64,000 nucleotides of DNA from positions 1-64,000 of the forward strand of contig JACYLU010000010.1 in NCBI GenBank assembly GCA_015272325.1. The letters are read 5' to 3'. The translations under genes were made by a program, and so were the position numbers. The notes below the pieces were generated by a model, which was given only the letters and a program-made list of their open reading frames with translations, did no database searches and was not told the origin of the DNA. Below, piece by piece: positions 62,147-64,000 of the stretch (its first letter is position 1; each line of letters opens with the position of its first letter). This stretch comes from Synechococcales cyanobacterium C42_A2020_086 (lineage in GTDB: Bacteria; Cyanobacteriota; Cyanobacteriia; Elainellales; Elainellaceae).

Positions 62147-63898
62147 TTGACCAGCTTGAACTTCGCGCAATCATTTCAGAAACTTGTTCCTCATTTGCGG
62201 CTTGGCGGACGCTATCAGGTCGTTCGCCCGCTAGGTTCTGGAGGGTTCAGTGAAACCTTTCTCGCCCAGGATACTCAACTGCCCGGACAGCCCTACTGCG
62301 TGATTAAGCAACTGAAACCCCACAGTCGGAATCTGGATCGCTGGCAGGTGGCAAAACGTCTGTTTGACACAGAAGCAGCCGTGCTTTACCGCCTAGGCGA
62401 TCACGAGCGCATTCCACGGCTACTCGCCCACTTCGAAGACAATCAAAACTTTTACCTGGTTCAGGAATTCATTGAAGGCGAATCGCTACGACAAAAGCTA
62501 GCTGCTCAACGTCCTTGGTCTGAGGCGCGAGTGCTGGCACTGCTACGAGATATCTTGCAGATTTTGGTGTATGTGCATGGTCAGCAGGTGATCCACCGCG
62601 ACATCAAGCCCTCGAATTTGATCTGTCGCCAAAGCGATGGTCGGATGGTGCTGATTGATTTTGGGGCGGTGAAGCAGGTGAGCACCCCCATGCCTGGACT
62701 CCCTGGATCTGAGGAGCACTCGCTGACTATTTCTATCGGTACCAACGGCTACATGCCCATCGAGCAGTTTAGCGGCACACCGCGTTTCAACAGTGACATT
62801 TATGCCGTTGGCATGATTGGCATCGAGGCGCTGACCGGGACACGCCCCAATCTGCTGAAACAAGATACGCACAGTGGAGAAGTTATCTGGCGTGAGAACT
62901 GGGACGCTGGAGGCGGACTATCGGTTCCAGTGAGTGCTGAGCTGGCTGAGATTCTAGATACGATGGTGCGCTATCACTTCAAAGAGCGTTACCAAACCGC
63001 TGAAGAACCACTTCAGGCCATTGAAGCCCTGCTCGAGCGGCGTTCCGACATTGATCCAGACAAGGAACTAGCTGCCCTTGCCGCTCTATCTCCTACGACG
63101 ATGCCAGCCTCTAGTCCGCCAGTCGTCTCGGTCCCAGCATCCTCGGCAGCAACACCTGCAGCAGGGCTATCGCTCGTGTTTGAAACGGCGCTAGCTTCTG
63201 CGGCTACCTCAGTCTCTGCTCAGCTTGCAAGCTTAAGCACCTTTGTCAGCCGAACCATGCGGCATCTCCCTGGTCTTAAGCCAGCGGTGCAGCCAGAACC
63301 ATCGCCTCCCGCCACTCAACTTCTTCCCACGGAAGCAGCCCATCCTGTGGCTTCGCCTACGCCGCGAACCGTACCAAGGCGCTGGCTGGCAGCCCTTGGG
63401 GGAGTGTCGGTTGTGGCAGTAGCCCTGTTTACCGTGCTGCAGTCGCGGGTTCCGCCCAATGTTAGCAAATCCCTCCTTGCAGAATTACCTTGCCAGGAAC
63501 CTTCCCCGGCTGCCTTACCGTCTAGGGAACCCGACTTGATCTATTCCGATGGCACCCGTTACTACGGAGCTGTTGCCAATGGAGTTCCCGCCACGGGTCG
63601 CGGCACGATGGTTTTCCCTACGGGCAATCGATACGATGGTGAGTTCCAGAACGGCAAACGCAACGGTTGCGGCACCTATAGCTTCGTCACCGGCCGACGC
63701 TATGTGGGGCAGTTCCAGAACGATCAGTTTCAGGGTCAAGGGTTGTGGCTACTAGACAATGGCGATCGCTATGTGGGAGGGTTTCAAGAGAACCGTTGCC
63801 ACGGTGAAGGCACCTATCTGTTTGCCGACGGCAGAATCCAACGGGGAAGATGGCGGGATGGCAATCTGGAAGGTGGCAATTTGTCCTGTAATCCCTAA
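62147..63898 (+). CDS. Ser/Thr protein kinase with membrane span and C-terminal MORN repeats
   Basis: The Hanks-type kinase domain (about residues 23-295) has a glycine loop 'PLGSGGFSETFLAQD', K54 ('CVIKQLK'), 'IHRDIKPSNLI' (D152), 'LIDFGAVKQV' (D171) and 'GTNGYMPIEQF', all intact. A Ser/Pro/Ala-rich region leads to one membrane span (about 408-430). About five MORN repeats follow ('YYGAVANGVPATGRGTMVFP', 'RYDGEFQNGKRNGCGTYSFV', 'RYVGQFQNDQFQGQGLWL'). The MORN part would lie outside the cytoplasm and may sense membrane or wall state. The start is TTG at 62147 behind TAGGAA; no earlier ATG fits. Confidence 0.9.
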   Translation: MTSLNFAQSFQKLVPHLRLGGRYQVVRPLGSGGFSETFLAQDTQLPGQPYCVIKQLKPHSRNLDRWQVAKRLFDTEAAVLYRLGDHERIPRLLAHFEDNQNFYLVQEFIEGESLRQKLAAQRPWSEARVLALLRDILQILVYVHGQQVIHRDIKPSNLICRQSDGRMVLIDFGAVKQVSTPMPGLPGSEEHSLTISIGTNGYMPIEQFSGTPRFNSDIYAVGMIGIEALTGTRPNLLKQDTHSGEVIWRENWDAGGGLSVPVSAELAEILDTMVRYHFKERYQTAEEPLQAIEALLERRSDIDPDKELAALAALSPTTMPASSPPVVSVPASSAATPAAGLSLVFETALASAATSVSAQLASLSTFVSRTMRHLPGLKPAVQPEPSPPATQLLPTEAAHPVASPTPRTVPRRWLAALGGVSVVAVALFTVLQSRVPPNVSKSLLAELPCQEPSPAALPSREPDLIYSDGTRYYGAVANGVPATGRGTMVFPTGNRYDGEFQNGKRNGCGTYSFVTGRRYVGQFQNDQFQGQGLWLLDNGDRYVGGFQENRCHGEGTYLFADGRIQRGRWRDGNLEGGNLSCNP

Positions 63899-64000
63899 AG
63901 CCCTGGTTTGGGGCAAGGGATTGATCTCCATCATGGACTGAAAGAGAACGATCAAAACGATCAAGATGAGATCAGCCCAATCTCAAAAGACGCTCCTAGG

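Noticed and set aside
61727-62170. Frames on both strands through the 37-bp repeat
   Set aside because: No domain, no start signal, and the repeat alone explains the internal similarity.

Overview
The window comes from a cyanobacterium, most likely a filamentous non-marine lineage of the Leptolyngbya/Oscillatoriales type (the lineage is inference). Evidence: genes found almost only in cyanobacteria and plastids (ycf54, ycf66, a VTE6/DUF92 phytyl-phosphate kinase, hemJ, DUF2811, a Mo-nitro_C protein, txlA/HCF164, hetZ and patU), a PII gene with a canonical NtcA promoter, and several HIP1 octamers (GCGATCGC, for example near 7266, 8393, 11148, 41664 and 63762). There is no rRNA, CRISPR array, prophage or intact insertion sequence. 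The only RNA gene is tRNA-Arg(CCG).

Layout. 1-1.1 kb: the broken 3' end of an alkaline-phosphatase-superfamily gene running into an IS630-type transposase remnant. 1.1-11.1 kb: peptidoglycan-binding protein, ADP-ribosylglycohydrolase-like protein, an operon of PgpH-type HD phosphohydrolase, rsmB and an HTH/GrpE-like protein, an AraC remnant, an EamA transporter, a membrane protein and a LigT-like 2H phosphoesterase. 11.3-14.8 kb: a coiled-coil protein, hetZ and an unsplit patU. 15.4-25.4 kb: deoxyhypusine-synthase-like enzyme, ycf66, bifunctional nnr, a membrane-anchored nuclease-fold protein, thiD, trpS, vte6, an SDR protein and a GNAT acetyltransferase. 25.4-33.6 kb: a large hybrid histidine kinase/adenylate cyclase, hemJ, DUF2811, an intergenic DnaA-box-like array and a CHASE2-PAS-GGDEF-EAL protein. 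34-38.5 kb: pdxJ-ycf54, a secreted protein, and the folD-crtE-DUF212 operon on the minus strand. 38.9-51.7 kb: lipoprotein, Nudix and M48-like peptidase, GAF-GGDEF protein, phosphoglucomutase, rdgB, glnB, a NIL-ferredoxin, txlA, a TM-helix-repeat channel, an SRPBCC protein and lysC. 52-64 kb: tRNA-Arg, two tandem SH3b paralogs, puuE, Mo-nitro_C, an FG-GAP/RTX protein, a trypsin-like protease, an HTH protein, glsA and a Ser/Thr kinase with MORN repeats.

How the genes fit together. Housekeeping and photosynthesis-support functions (chlorophyll and heme: ycf54, hemJ; isoprenoid and tocopherol: crtE, vte6; cofactors: thiD, pdxJ, folD, nnr) are mixed with dense signalling. Cyclic di-AMP, cAMP and cyclic di-GMP enzymes and a Ser/Thr kinase all occur within 64 kb. 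Nitrogen control is represented by glnB with its NtcA site, glsA, puuE and hetZ-patU.

The clearest unexplained structure is not a gene. Many intergenic regions carry a head-to-tail dimer (sometimes trimer) of a 10-18 bp sequence, and the sequence differs at each site. A second notable structure is a helically phased array of five TGNGGAAAR boxes at 30542-30604, which resembles a DnaA-binding region. Three convergent gene pairs overlap at their stop codons.
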